This document shows, in pieces, positions 37,101 through 44,700 of a stretch of DNA of 56,351 bases. Source of the stretch: an uncultured Acidobacteriota bacterium (lineage in GTDB: Bacteria; Acidobacteriota; Thermoanaerobaculia; Gp7-AA8); assembly GCA_937870635.1 (NCBI GenBank), contig CALMZP010000132.1:1-56351 (forward strand), given 5' to 3'. How positions within the stretch are numbered: the first letter of the stretch is position 1; each line of letters starts with the position of its first letter. The translations under genes were made by a program, and so were the position numbers. A model generated the notes under the pieces. That model made no database searches and was not told the DNA's origin. It saw only the letters and a program-made list of their open reading frames with translations.

Positions 37101-37301
37101 TCAATCGGCCTTTCGAGGAGCGATGACCCAGCGGAACGTGACCTTGACCTCGTCGCCGGCGGTGACGCCCTTCATCTTCGCGGGCGGCGTGATGCCGAAG
37201 TCACTCATCCTCACGGGAACCCGTCCGGCGAGAACGTAACACCCGTCCGACGTGCGCGTGCCGGCCAACAGAAGGGCGACGACCAGAGAGATACGTTCCA
37301 T
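37101..37301 (-). CDS. 66-aa fragment resembling the C-terminus of a YceI protein
   Basis: The frame has an N-terminal hydrophobic stretch (MERISLVVALLLAG) and then VPVRMSDFGITPPAKMKG, followed by AGDEVKVTFRW. The latter is typical of the last strands of YceI-like lipid-binding proteins, which are about 180 aa. Most of the domain is missing. It ends at the putative start of the histidine kinase gene. It is either a decayed gene or a start-region remnant still translated; expression is uncertain. Confidence 0.4.
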   Translation of the reverse strand: MERISLVVALLLAGTRTSDGCYVLAGRVPVRMSDFGITPPAKMKGVTAGDEVKVTFRWVIAPRKAD

Positions 37302-37366
37302 TTGCGCATCTTCGGCTGGGCCAGGTTGTCAGACGAACCTCATGCAGGTAGGCACGAAACGCCGCG

Positions 37367-37386
37367 GGGTAGTCGGTAACCTACCC
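37367..37386. promoter_or_regulatory. Candidate operator between kinase and regulator genes
   Basis: A perfect 6-bp inverted repeat GGGTAG-N8-CTACCC is centred about 53 bp upstream of the response regulator start. Its location in the divergent region of a two-component pair makes autoregulation plausible. No second copy was noticed elsewhere in the window. Confidence 0.3.
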
Positions 37387-37415
37387 ATCGGGGTGGGCCG
37401 AAACGGGCCGTCGCA

Positions 37416-37421
37416 TATACT
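37416..37421 (+). promoter_or_regulatory. Predicted -10 box of the response regulator, leaderless
   Basis: TATACT (five of six matches) ends eight bases before the GTG 37430 start codon, implying transcription starts at or next to the start codon. No Shine-Dalgarno is present. Confidence 0.45.
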
Positions 37422-37429
37422 CGGAACGC

Positions 37430-38071
37430 GTGCGCATCCTCATTGCCGACGACCATTCCCTCTTCCGCGACGGCCTCCGAAGCCTCCTCGGGTCGCAGGG
37501 TCATGAGGTCGTGGCGGAGGCGCGCAACGGGCGCGAGGCGATCGCGCTCGCGCAGGAAAAGCAGCCTGATCTCGTGCTGATGGACATCTCCATGCCGGAG
37601 ATGGATGGCCTCACCGCGACCCGACAACTGACCTCGCTGATGCCCGAGGTGAAAGTCGTGATCCTCACTGCATCGGAAGACGACGCGACGCTGTTCGACG
37701 CGATCAAAGCCGGTGCCCACGGCTACCTGCAGAAAAATCTGGAAGCCGACGATTTCTTCACGCTGCTCGAACGCGCCAGCCGCGGTGAGCCGGCGCTCAC
37801 ACCGACCCTCGCCCGACGCCTCCTGCAGGAATTCGCGAAGCCGGTCGAGAAAGAGAAATCCGAAGAGGAAGAGCTCACGCCGCGCGAGCGCGAAGTGCTC
37901 GAGCTGATGGTCGAGGGCGTGACGTCGAACCGCAAGCTCGCCAAGCGCCTCAACCTCAGCGAGAACACGGTGAAGTTCCACGTGCGGAACATCCTCGACA
38001 AGCTCCGCCTGCACGACCGGGCGCAGGTGGTCGGATACGCCCTCCGGAAGAAGATTTCGGAACAGTCGTGA
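37430..38071 (+). CDS. NarL/FixJ-family response regulator
   Basis: A 213-aa regulator. The receiver domain (1-120) shows the acidic pair ADDHSLFRDG, phospho-Asp in VLMDISMPEMDG, Thr/Ser in VVILTASEDD and the Lys in GYLQKNLEADD. A LuxR-type helix-turn-helix follows (about 145-205: LTPREREVLELMVEGVTSNR, AKRLNLSENTVKFHVRNIL). Starts with GTG 37430. It faces away from the GAF histidine kinase, and the two probably form a pair. Lying within the purine region, it may control ureide catabolism, but this is inference. Confidence 0.93.
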   Translation: MRILIADDHSLFRDGLRSLLGSQGHEVVAEARNGREAIALAQEKQPDLVLMDISMPEMDGLTATRQLTSLMPEVKVVILTASEDDATLFDAIKAGAHGYLQKNLEADDFFTLLERASRGEPALTPTLARRLLQEFAKPVEKEKSEEEELTPREREVLELMVEGVTSNRKLAKRLNLSENTVKFHVRNILDKLRLHDRAQVVGYALRKKISEQS

Positions 38072-38077
38072 GGGGTC

Positions 38078-38095
38078 ACCGTTAACCGTTAACGG
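38078..38095. repeat. R4 short copy (CCGTTAA units)
   Basis: A minimal copy, ACCGTTAACCGTTAACGG, lies seven bases after the response regulator stop. It sits just upstream of the allantoicase fusion gene start at 38112. Confidence 0.75.
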
Positions 38096-38111
38096 GAAGC
38101 CGGGTACCATC

Positions 38112-39566
38112 ATGCCAATGGACTTTCGTGAGCTTCCCGACCTCGCCAGCGAGCGTGCCGGTGGCACGGTGCTCTTTGCCAGCGACGACTACTTTGCCGA
38201 GAAGGAAAACCTCATCCGGCCGTCCCGCGCCATCTGGAAAGAGCATGAGTACACCGATCGCGGCAAGTGGATGGATGGATGGGAATCGCGACGCAAGCGC
38301 ACGGCCGGACACGACTTCGCGATCATCCGCCTCGGCGCCCCCACGATCGTGCGGGGCGTGGTCGTCGACACCAGCTTTTTTCGAGGCAATTTTCCGGAGT
38401 CGTGTTCCATCGACGGCGCCGTCATGCCCGCGAATGCGCCCGCCGACGATCTTCTGGTTGCGGAGTGGACGGAGGTTCTGAAACGGTCGCCTCTCAACGG
38501 CGACAGCGAGAATCTCTTCACCACCGCCTCCCCCTTCGCATTCACGCACATCCGGCTCAACATCTTTCCAGACGGGGGCGTCGCTCGCTTCCGTGTCCAC
38601 GGCGACGTCGTTCCCGACTGGAGCCGCGCCGGCGGGCTGGCAACCGAGGTCGATCTGGCCGCGCTGGAAAATGGCGGAGCGGTCGAGTCGTGCAGCGATC
38701 AGTTCTTCGGACCGAAACACAACCTCATCATGCCCGGCCGCGCCCTGAACATGAGCGACGGATGGGAAACGCGCCGCCGCCGTGGACCGGGTCACGACTG
38801 GGTGATCGTCAACCTGACGGCGGAAGGCATCATCAGGCGGATCGAGATCGACACGAACCACTTCAAAGGCAACTATCCCGACACGGCGTCGATCGAAGGA
38901 TCGATCGATGGTCGGACATGGTTCGAGGTTCTTCCGCGAACGAAACTGCAGGCGCACACGCGTCACTTTTTTCGCGACGAGCTGACCGGCAAAGGTCCGG
39001 CCTCGCAGATCCGCCTGAACGTTTTCCCGGACGGCGGGGTCAGCCGGCTTCGCGTCTGGGGGCTGGCGACAGAAGCCGGCCGGCGAAAGGCCGTGGTCGA
39101 TCGCGTGAACACTGCCACCCATCCGGCCGAGTTGCTGCGTTCATGCTGCGGATCGACGAAGTGGGCCGAGCAGCTCGCTGCCGGGCGGCCTTTTCAGTCG
39201 TGGGACGAGCTGACCGAAAAAGCGGATGGCATCTGGTCGCGCCTCTCGCCCGAGGACTGGAACGAGGCCTTTCTTGCCCACCCCCGGATTGGCGAACGGA
39301 AAGCTTCTTCGAAATGGTCGGCGGACGAGCAGGCTGGAACCAACAGTGCGTCGGAGGAAACGATGAACCGCCTGGCGCGGGCAAATCGAGAGTACGAAGA
39401 GAAATTCGGGCTGATCTACCTCGTTTGCGCGACCGGCCGCAGCGCGGACGAGATGCTGGCCAATCTGGAGACACGCATGAACAACAGCCGGGAGACGGAA
39501 CTGCGCGTCGCTGCTGAAGAGCAGCGGAAGATCACGCGGCTCAGGCTGGAGAAACTGGTGCTTTGA
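38112..39566 (+). CDS. Allantoicase fused to OHCU decarboxylase
   Basis: A 484-aa two-enzyme protein. Residues about 10-325 are allantoicase with its two repeated beta-jelly modules: repeat one has ENLIRPSRAIW, GKWMDGWESRRKR, GHDFAIIRLG, FFRGNFPESC; repeat two has HNLIMPGRALNMSDGWETRR, GHDWVIVNL, HFKGNYPDTAS; each ends RLNIFPDGG or RLNVFPDGG. Residues about 335-484 are 2-oxo-4-hydroxy-4-carboxy-5-ureidoimidazoline decarboxylase with catalytic His in AHPRIGE and the FLAHPRIG/ANREYEEKFGLIYLVCA features. The enzymes act at non-adjacent steps: OHCU decarboxylase makes allantoin, allantoicase cleaves allantoate. ATG 38112 or 38118. The stop overlaps the uraH start (TGATG). Confidence 0.93.
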   Translation: MPMDFRELPDLASERAGGTVLFASDDYFAEKENLIRPSRAIWKEHEYTDRGKWMDGWESRRKRTAGHDFAIIRLGAPTIVRGVVVDTSFFRGNFPESCSIDGAVMPANAPADDLLVAEWTEVLKRSPLNGDSENLFTTASPFAFTHIRLNIFPDGGVARFRVHGDVVPDWSRAGGLATEVDLAALENGGAVESCSDQFFGPKHNLIMPGRALNMSDGWETRRRRGPGHDWVIVNLTAEGIIRRIEIDTNHFKGNYPDTASIEGSIDGRTWFEVLPRTKLQAHTRHFFRDELTGKGPASQIRLNVFPDGGVSRLRVWGLATEAGRRKAVVDRVNTATHPAELLRSCCGSTKWAEQLAAGRPFQSWDELTEKADGIWSRLSPEDWNEAFLAHPRIGERKASSKWSADEQAGTNSASEETMNRLARANREYEEKFGLIYLVCATGRSADEMLANLETRMNNSRETELRVAAEEQRKITRLRLEKLVL

Positions 39567-39877
39567 TGGCCGGAATCACGACGCATGTCATCGACACAGC
39601 GAAGGGCCGCCCAGGCTCCGGTATCGCGGTCAGCCTGGAAGTGGACCGAACGGGCAAGTGGGAGCTGGTGGGCCGCGGCGAGACGGACGCCGATGGACGC
39701 CTCAGAACTCTGACCGAGGGAAAGCAGCTGGAGCGTGCAACCTACCGCCTCACGTTCCAGACGGGCGGTTTTTTCCCCCAGGTCTCGATCACCTTCCGCG
39801 TCGACAAGCCGGAGGAGCACTACCACGTCCCGCTGCTGTTAAGCCCTTTCGGATACACGACTTACCGAGGCTCGTAG
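39566..39877 (+). CDS. uraH: 5-Hydroxyisourate hydrolase
   Basis: A 103-aa transthyretin-like protein that hydrolyses 5-hydroxyisourate to OHCU. N-terminal ITTHVIDTAKGRPGSGIAV contains the catalytic His, an Arg lies in ATYRLTFQTG, and the C-terminus YRGS is the HIU-hydrolase hallmark. ATG 39566 overlaps the upstream fusion gene, whose decarboxylase domain uses this enzyme's product directly. Cytosolic: no signal peptide. Confidence 0.96.
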   Translation: MAGITTHVIDTAKGRPGSGIAVSLEVDRTGKWELVGRGETDADGRLRTLTEGKQLERATYRLTFQTGGFFPQVSITFRVDKPEEHYHVPLLLSPFGYTTYRGS

Positions 39878-39969
39878 GGCGGCATTTCCATTGCAGCGAG
39901 AAAAGAGTGATACGGCCATGGACGCCATGGAGTCCAGATCCGTATCAGACGTAGCAACAAGACAATCTC

Positions 39970-41328
39970 CTACACAGACGGCGGCGCGTAGCCGCCGTCG
40001 TTTTTTTTGCGCCGTCCCTGCAGGATCTTCACGAACGAGCGTGAACGCAACTCGTCGATGGTCAGTCCGGTGGCCAGCGCCTCCTGCTCCGTGATCGCGC
40101 CGCTGTTCAATCCGCGGATGAAGTAGTTGAGAAGTCCCTGCCCTGTCGCGGCGTCGTCGAAGACGTCACCGACGAGCGTTGCCTGACCCGCCTTCTCCAT
40201 GAAATTGCGCAGCCGTTCCGTTGCGGCGGTGAGGCCTTCGAGGAAGAACGAGTAGACGGCGGCGTACCGGGTCGGCAGTTGCGCCGGATGGAGATCCCAT
40301 CCCTGGTAGTACGCGTGAACGAGAGAGTGGCGGATGTGATCGACGTGGAGTTTCCATGCGCGATGCACCACGTCCCTGTTCTCCGCTGTCTGTGCGTGAG
40401 TCAGGTTGGCGCCGCGATGAGGCGGGATCGGCATGATGTTGGTCGCACCGTCAGAGAGCCAGAGACCAGTACCTGAATACGCGACCTGCATCATGTGGCG
40501 CGCAAAGTCGCACGCGGGATGATCCATGCGCTGCTCCGCCGCAGTGATGTTGCAGCTGGCCGTGTAGTCGTATGTCCCGAAATGCGCGGCGACGGCGCGG
40601 CCGCGCGCCGCATCGAGAAACAGCGGCAGGTTCGAGACGCCAGCCGCGCTGAGAATCGACTGCGTCGTCTCGATCATGAACTCCAGCCTCAGCGAACCGG
40701 CGGGAAGCTTCAGTCTCGACTCCATGAGATCGTAAAGATCGGCGAGGACGGTCACCTGCTCCGGCAGTTGAATCTTTGGCAGTGTGACCACGAAGCCCGG
40801 GGGCAGTGCGCCGTTTTCCTTGACGACCGTCGTCAGAAAAATGTCCAGAGTACGGATCGACCGGCGCATCAGCTCCTGAGTGAACGGCTTGATGCGGATG
40901 CCGATGAACGGCGGCAGCCTCTTCTCGCGCATGCCCTTCGCCAGCTCCCGCGCGACCGATTCGGCGTGCCCGTCTTCCTCGGCATCGGGACGGTTGCCGT
41001 ATCCGTCCTCGAAGTCGATCCGGAAATCCTCGATCGCCTCCCGCTTCAGTTTCTCGACCACGCGCGCATGGACGACGTCGGCCAGATCCTCGCGCATGCC
41101 GATCGCCTTCGCGAATGTCCTCGGATCGCCGCCGTACTCCTCGAGCGTGCGAAGGGCGGCTTCTCCAAGCTTCCGCGTCGTATCGAACTTGAACAGATGC
41201 GCGCCCCCGTACACAGAGTGCACCGGCTGCCGCTCGCCGGCACTTCCCGGAAAGCGGTTCACGAACGGAACGAGCGCGGCTTCGAGGTTGCGGGTGATTC
41301 GCTGAATGTCGTTTTCGTCGAAAGTCAT
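39970..41328 (-). CDS. DUF6986 / HpcH-HpaI-like TIM-barrel protein in the ureide cluster
   Basis: A 452-aa protein of the citrate lyase/HpcH superfamily. RQPVHSVYGGAHLF, EDFRIDFEDGYGNRPDAEED (acidic metal-binding loop), RTLDIFLTTVV, VVTLPKIQLPEQV, EFMIETTQSIL, AAHFGTYDYTASCNI and YYQGWDLHPAQLPTRYA match what I remember as DUF6986, sometimes named phosphoenolpyruvate kinase or aldolase, and found beside allantoin genes in actinomycetes. The reaction is not established; a C-C lyase or glyoxylate-condensing role is plausible because ureidoglycolate and glyoxylate are the pathway's end products. Its last dozen codons (KKNDGGYAPPSV) are read out of the uraH terminator. ATG 41328. Confidence 0.78.
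   Translation of the reverse strand: MTFDENDIQRITRNLEAALVPFVNRFPGSAGERQPVHSVYGGAHLFKFDTTRKLGEAALRTLEEYGGDPRTFAKAIGMREDLADVVHARVVEKLKREAIEDFRIDFEDGYGNRPDAEEDGHAESVARELAKGMREKRLPPFIGIRIKPFTQELMRRSIRTLDIFLTTVVKENGALPPGFVVTLPKIQLPEQVTVLADLYDLMESRLKLPAGSLRLEFMIETTQSILSAAGVSNLPLFLDAARGRAVAAHFGTYDYTASCNITAAEQRMDHPACDFARHMMQVAYSGTGLWLSDGATNIMPIPPHRGANLTHAQTAENRDVVHRAWKLHVDHIRHSLVHAYYQGWDLHPAQLPTRYAAVYSFFLEGLTAATERLRNFMEKAGQATLVGDVFDDAATGQGLLNYFIRGLNSGAITEQEALATGLTIDELRSRSFVKILQGRRKKNDGGYAPPSV
39977..40008 (+). terminator. Rho-independent terminator of the allantoicase-uraH operon
   Basis: A 9-bp perfect stem GACGGCGGC / GCCGCCGTC with loop GCGTA is followed by G and eight T residues. It ends the plus-strand transcript and overlaps the 3' coding end of the opposite-strand DUF6986 gene. 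Confidence 0.9.
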
Positions 41329-41337
41329 GTCTTTGCC

Positions 41338-41409
41338 GATTTTGGATTTTGGATTTTGGATTTTGGATTTTGGATCAATCCAAAATCCAAAATCGCAAAT
41401 CCAAAATCA
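41338..41409. repeat. R2 heptamer inverted repeat (GGATTTT units)
   Basis: Five tandem GGATTTT units (41338-41375) face AATCCAA units (41376-41409) with practically no spacer. It begins ten bases upstream of the DUF6986 start codon and ends fourteen bases from the puuD stop. Confidence 0.92.
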
Positions 41410-41423
41410 CTCAGTCGGAGCCT

Positions 41424-42191
41424 CTAATGATTCCTGATGACGTGCGCGGCGCCCCAGCCCACCACCGTGAGGCCGCCGAGGATCGCCCAGCCGTATTCGT
41501 TGCCGTACGTGGTGACCGGGAAGTGATTGCTGATCATGATCAGAACGACCGGCATGATCAGGTAGGTGTTGTGCTTCGAGCGATTCTTCGCTCGCTCGCC
41601 GAGTTTCGGATCCGGGATCCCGCCTTCCGTCGCCATGCGCACCATCTGTTTCTGCGCGGGAATGATGCGTTCCCAGACGTTCGCGGCCATGAGCGTGCCG
41701 AGCATCGCGCCGACGTGCATGAACGCAGCGCGCGCCGACATCCACTGCGAGAGCCCCCACGCCGTGAACATGATGAGCACCAGCCCTGCGCCGAGCGCGA
41801 GCCAGCCGTTCCGCGCGAGGACGAAGTCGTAGACGAACCAGCCGGCGACGATCGTTCCGGCTCCCGCGGCGATCGCCCAGCCCGTGGACAGCTTGCCCGG
41901 ATCGCCGTCGGTCATCAGGCCGCCCATGTAATAGACGAGAATCAGCAGGGCGATGCCGCTGAGCCACGTGAATGCGGCCTCGTACTTGAACCAGTGGAGC
42001 GTATGCGCACGCGATGGCGATTGCGTCTTCTTCACCTGATAGAAGCCGCCGCTGTGCACCATCCACACCTCGTCCGGATCACTGGTATGAAAGCGGCGGT
42101 CCAGCCACGTGAAATACCAGGTGGCGCCAATCCAGAGGATGCCTGCAAAGACGTGCGTCCACCGGATGGCCAGGTTCAGCCACTCCTGCAT
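41424..42191 (-). CDS. puuD: Membrane urate oxidase PuuD, lacking the cytochrome c domain
   Basis: PuuD converts urate to 5-hydroxyisourate in the membrane, passing electrons to the respiratory chain. The N-terminal EWLNLAIRWTHVFAGILWIG, TWLDRRFHTSDPDEVWMVHS and HVGAMLGTLMAANVWERIIP with HNTYLIMPVVLIMISNHFP are PuuD features; about seven hydrophobic helices are present. The protein ends at residue 255 (HVIRNH). As I recall, characterised PuuD proteins of about 400 aa continue into a C-terminal cytochrome c with a CxxCH haem site; none is present here. No in-frame remnant is visible downstream, where an R2 repeat follows. Start ATG 42191, or GTG three bases earlier. It follows the xdh large-subunit gene by eight bases. 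Confidence 0.88.
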   Translation of the reverse strand: MQEWLNLAIRWTHVFAGILWIGATWYFTWLDRRFHTSDPDEVWMVHSGGFYQVKKTQSPSRAHTLHWFKYEAAFTWLSGIALLILVYYMGGLMTDGDPGKLSTGWAIAAGAGTIVAGWFVYDFVLARNGWLALGAGLVLIMFTAWGLSQWMSARAAFMHVGAMLGTLMAANVWERIIPAQKQMVRMATEGGIPDPKLGERAKNRSKHNTYLIMPVVLIMISNHFPVTTYGNEYGWAILGGLTVVGWGAAHVIRNH

Positions 42192-42199
42192 CACGTAGC

Positions 42200-44500
42200 T
42201 CAACGCTGCACACCCTGAGCGACGGCGGCCCTGGAATGGCTCATCCTCATGAGAATCTCCTCGGAGGTTGCGGGAACGCGCAGCCTGGCGACCTCTCCGT
42301 TGGATACGAACGACAGCGCGTGCTTCACCGCGCACCACACTGAGATCGACATCAGCAGCGGAGGCTCGCCCACCGCCTTGCTGCCGTAGAGATTCACCGG
42401 ATTGTCGTGCTCGATCCAGTCGACGTTGAACACCTCGGGCAGATCATGGATGTTCGGAATCTTGTACGTGGTCGGCGAATGCGAGAGCAGCTCTCCCTGA
42501 GCGCCGTACTGCAGATCTTCCGTCGTCAGCCATCCCATTCCCTGAATGAACGCGCCGGTGATCTGGCCTCGGTCGACCCCGGGATTGATCGGCCTGCCGA
42601 TGTCCATCAGCACATCGGAGCGCAGCACTTTCATCTCGCCCGTGAAACGATCGATGAGCACCTCCGAGCAGGCCACACCCATCGTGAAGTAAAGGAATGG
42701 ATTGCCGCCGGTGGTCCAGTCCCAGCTGATCCTCGGCGTCGCGTAAAAACCGCGCTCGCCCAGCGAAACGCGGGAACGGTAGGCGATGCCGACGAGGTCG
42801 TCGAAGGTCATCTTCTTCGTGAGGTCTGCGGCGTCCCACACCTGGCCGTCGGCAAACACGATCTCGCCCTTTGCCGCGGTCGACGTGCGGAACACCTGCG
42901 CCATCCGTTCACGGATCCGCCGGCAGGCGTCGACCGCGGCACCGCCGTTCAGATCCGCTGCGCTCGACGCGGCGGTCGCAGAGGTGTTGTTGTTCTTCTC
43001 CGTCGACGTGACCATGACGATCACGCGCTCGGGCTCGATCCCCAGCTCGTCAGCGACCACCTGCTGGATCTTCGTGTTGACTCCCTGCCCCATCTCGGTC
43101 GCGCCGGTCGAGACCTGCACGCTGCCGTCGAGGTAGACGTTCACGAGAGCATTGGCCTGGTTGAGAAACTTCGTGTTGAAGGAGATGCCGAACTTCACGG
43201 CCGTCGTGGAGATTCCCTTCAAATGCGTCTCGGAGGATTCATTGAACCGCTTCACCTCGGCGAGACGACGCTTGTAGTCGGCGCGCTCGGGAAGCTCTTT
43301 GAACAGACGCGGAAGGGTGTTGTTCTCGACGATCTGTCCGTAAGGCGTCGTGTTGCGCGAGTCGATGCCGTAGCAGTTGGCGCGCCGAACATCGAGCGCA
43401 TCCTTCTTCAGGACCGCGGCGATCTCCTCCATCACACTCTCGATCGTGGTTGCTCCCTGCGGCCCCCCGAATCCTCGGAACGCCGTGTTGGGCGGCATGT
43501 TGGTGCGGCAGACGGTGCCGCGGATCTCCACGTTCGGAATGAAATACGCGTTGTCGACGTGCGTCATGGCGCGGCCCATGACAGCGGGGGAAAGGTCGGC
43601 GTACGCACCGCCGTCCGAGTAGAGATCGAATTGCGCCGCGACGATCTCGCCGCTGCTGTTGAAGCCCACGCGATAGCGGTTCTGGAAGGGGTGACGCTTG
43701 CCCGTCGCGTGCATGTCGTCGTCTTTGTTGTACGCAATCCGCGCGGGACGTCTGGTCTTCTGCGCCGCGAGCGCCGCCATCGCGGCCGGATGCGTGGCCT
43801 GACACTCCTTGCCGCCGAACGCGCCGCCCATGCGCTTCGTCTCCACCACGACCTGGTTCATCTGCAGACCGAGGAGGTGGGCGATCACTTCCTGGACTTC
43901 GGTGGGATTCTGTGTCGACGAAAGAATCGTCAGCGCACCGTGCTCCTCGGGGAACGCGAGCGCGGCCTGTGATTCGAGATAGAAGTGGTCCTGCCCCTTG
44001 TTCTCGAAGATACCTTCCAGGATGTGCTCCGCGTTCGCGAGCGCGGCGTCGGCGTCACCGCGGCGGATGATCCGCGGATCGGGGAAGAAGCTCTGCGCAG
44101 CGATGGCCTGGTCGATCGTGAGGATCGGCTCCAGCGGCTCGTAGTCGATGACGATCGCAGCCCTGGCCTTCCTGATGGCCTCTGCATTCTCGGCGGCGAT
44201 CACGACGATGGGCTGCCCGCGGAACGTGCATTCGTCCACCGCGAGAAGGATCTCGTCTTTGTAGATCGGACCGAAGAGGTTGTGGTGCAGATCGCGGTGC
44301 GTCAGCAGGGCAACGACGCCAGGCACCTTGCGGGCCGCATCGAGGTCGGCCGACCTGATTCGCGCTCGCGCGTGCGGCGACCAGAGAAAGTCGACGAGCA
44401 CCTCGCCGCGCGCCGGAGCGATGTCGTCCACGTAGAGCGACTCTCCGGACACGTGACCGCGGGCCGAGTCATGCGGCACATTCTTCCCGACGACAGCCAT
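42200..44500 (-). CDS. xdhB: Xanthine dehydrogenase molybdenum-binding subunit
   Basis: A 766-aa large subunit binding the molybdenum cofactor. Seen are HARARIRSADLDAA, the Moco loop GGAFGGKE, RGFGGPQGATTIE (substrate and cofactor contact), TGATEMGQGVNTK and the catalytic Glu in KAVGEPPLLMSIS. It oxidises hypoxanthine and xanthine to urate, the substrate of PuuD, encoded directly downstream. Start ATG 44500 (MAVVGKNVPHDSARGHVSG); a TAGTAT box lies eleven bases upstream. Its partner subunit gene is 2 kb away, beyond an opposite-strand gene. Naming of subunits varies among bacteria. Confidence 0.95.
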   Translation of the reverse strand: MAVVGKNVPHDSARGHVSGESLYVDDIAPARGEVLVDFLWSPHARARIRSADLDAARKVPGVVALLTHRDLHHNLFGPIYKDEILLAVDECTFRGQPIVVIAAENAEAIRKARAAIVIDYEPLEPILTIDQAIAAQSFFPDPRIIRRGDADAALANAEHILEGIFENKGQDHFYLESQAALAFPEEHGALTILSSTQNPTEVQEVIAHLLGLQMNQVVVETKRMGGAFGGKECQATHPAAMAALAAQKTRRPARIAYNKDDDMHATGKRHPFQNRYRVGFNSSGEIVAAQFDLYSDGGAYADLSPAVMGRAMTHVDNAYFIPNVEIRGTVCRTNMPPNTAFRGFGGPQGATTIESVMEEIAAVLKKDALDVRRANCYGIDSRNTTPYGQIVENNTLPRLFKELPERADYKRRLAEVKRFNESSETHLKGISTTAVKFGISFNTKFLNQANALVNVYLDGSVQVSTGATEMGQGVNTKIQQVVADELGIEPERVIVMVTSTEKNNNTSATAASSAADLNGGAAVDACRRIRERMAQVFRTSTAAKGEIVFADGQVWDAADLTKKMTFDDLVGIAYRSRVSLGERGFYATPRISWDWTTGGNPFLYFTMGVACSEVLIDRFTGEMKVLRSDVLMDIGRPINPGVDRGQITGAFIQGMGWLTTEDLQYGAQGELLSHSPTTYKIPNIHDLPEVFNVDWIEHDNPVNLYGSKAVGEPPLLMSISVWCAVKHALSFVSNGEVARLRVPATSEEILMRMSHSRAAVAQGVQR

Positions 44501-44511
44501 ACGCGGAAAGG

Positions 44512-44517
44512 ATACTA
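44512..44517 (-). promoter_or_regulatory. Predicted -10 box upstream of the xdh large-subunit gene
   Basis: TAGTAT (minus strand) ends eleven bases before the ATG, predicting a 5' leader of only a few bases. No Shine-Dalgarno site is evident. Confidence 0.35.
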
Positions 44518-44566
44518 GGAGTGCGGGAGAAGGGCGCACGACGCTCGAGAAGATGGAACGACGCTC

Positions 44567-44652
44567 ACCGCAGAGACGCAGAGTACGCAGAGGGACGCAG
44601 AGAGATCAGGAAAGCCTCTGCGTCCCCTCTGCGTACTCTGCGTCTCTGCGGT
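44567..44652. repeat. R6 inverted repeat (CGCAGAG units)
   Basis: Irregularly spaced CGCAGAG units (8-10 bp apart, 44567-44603) are mirrored by CTCTGCG units (44616-44652). The arms are near-perfect complements of about 35 bp. Read as protein it gives CVLCVSAV-type peptides seen as spurious extensions in many genomes. It lies between divergently transcribed xdhB and the aminoacylase-like gene. Confidence 0.9.
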
Positions 44653-44687
44653 TGCTTTTTCGGTCTTCAGGGCAGCAATGGGACGCG

Positions 44688-44693
44688 TAGAAT
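44688..44693 (+). promoter_or_regulatory. Predicted -10 box of the aminoacylase-like gene, leaderless
   Basis: TAGAAT ends seven bases before ATG 44701; no ribosome site lies between. This is the clearest of the leaderless-type starts in the window. Confidence 0.45.
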
Positions 44694-44700
44694 CCCGCCC

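Noticed and set aside
39970-41328. Malate synthase
   Set aside because: It belongs to a superfamily with citrate lyase/HpcH barrels and fits the ureide context, but the specific motifs match DUF6986 better than malate synthase A or G.
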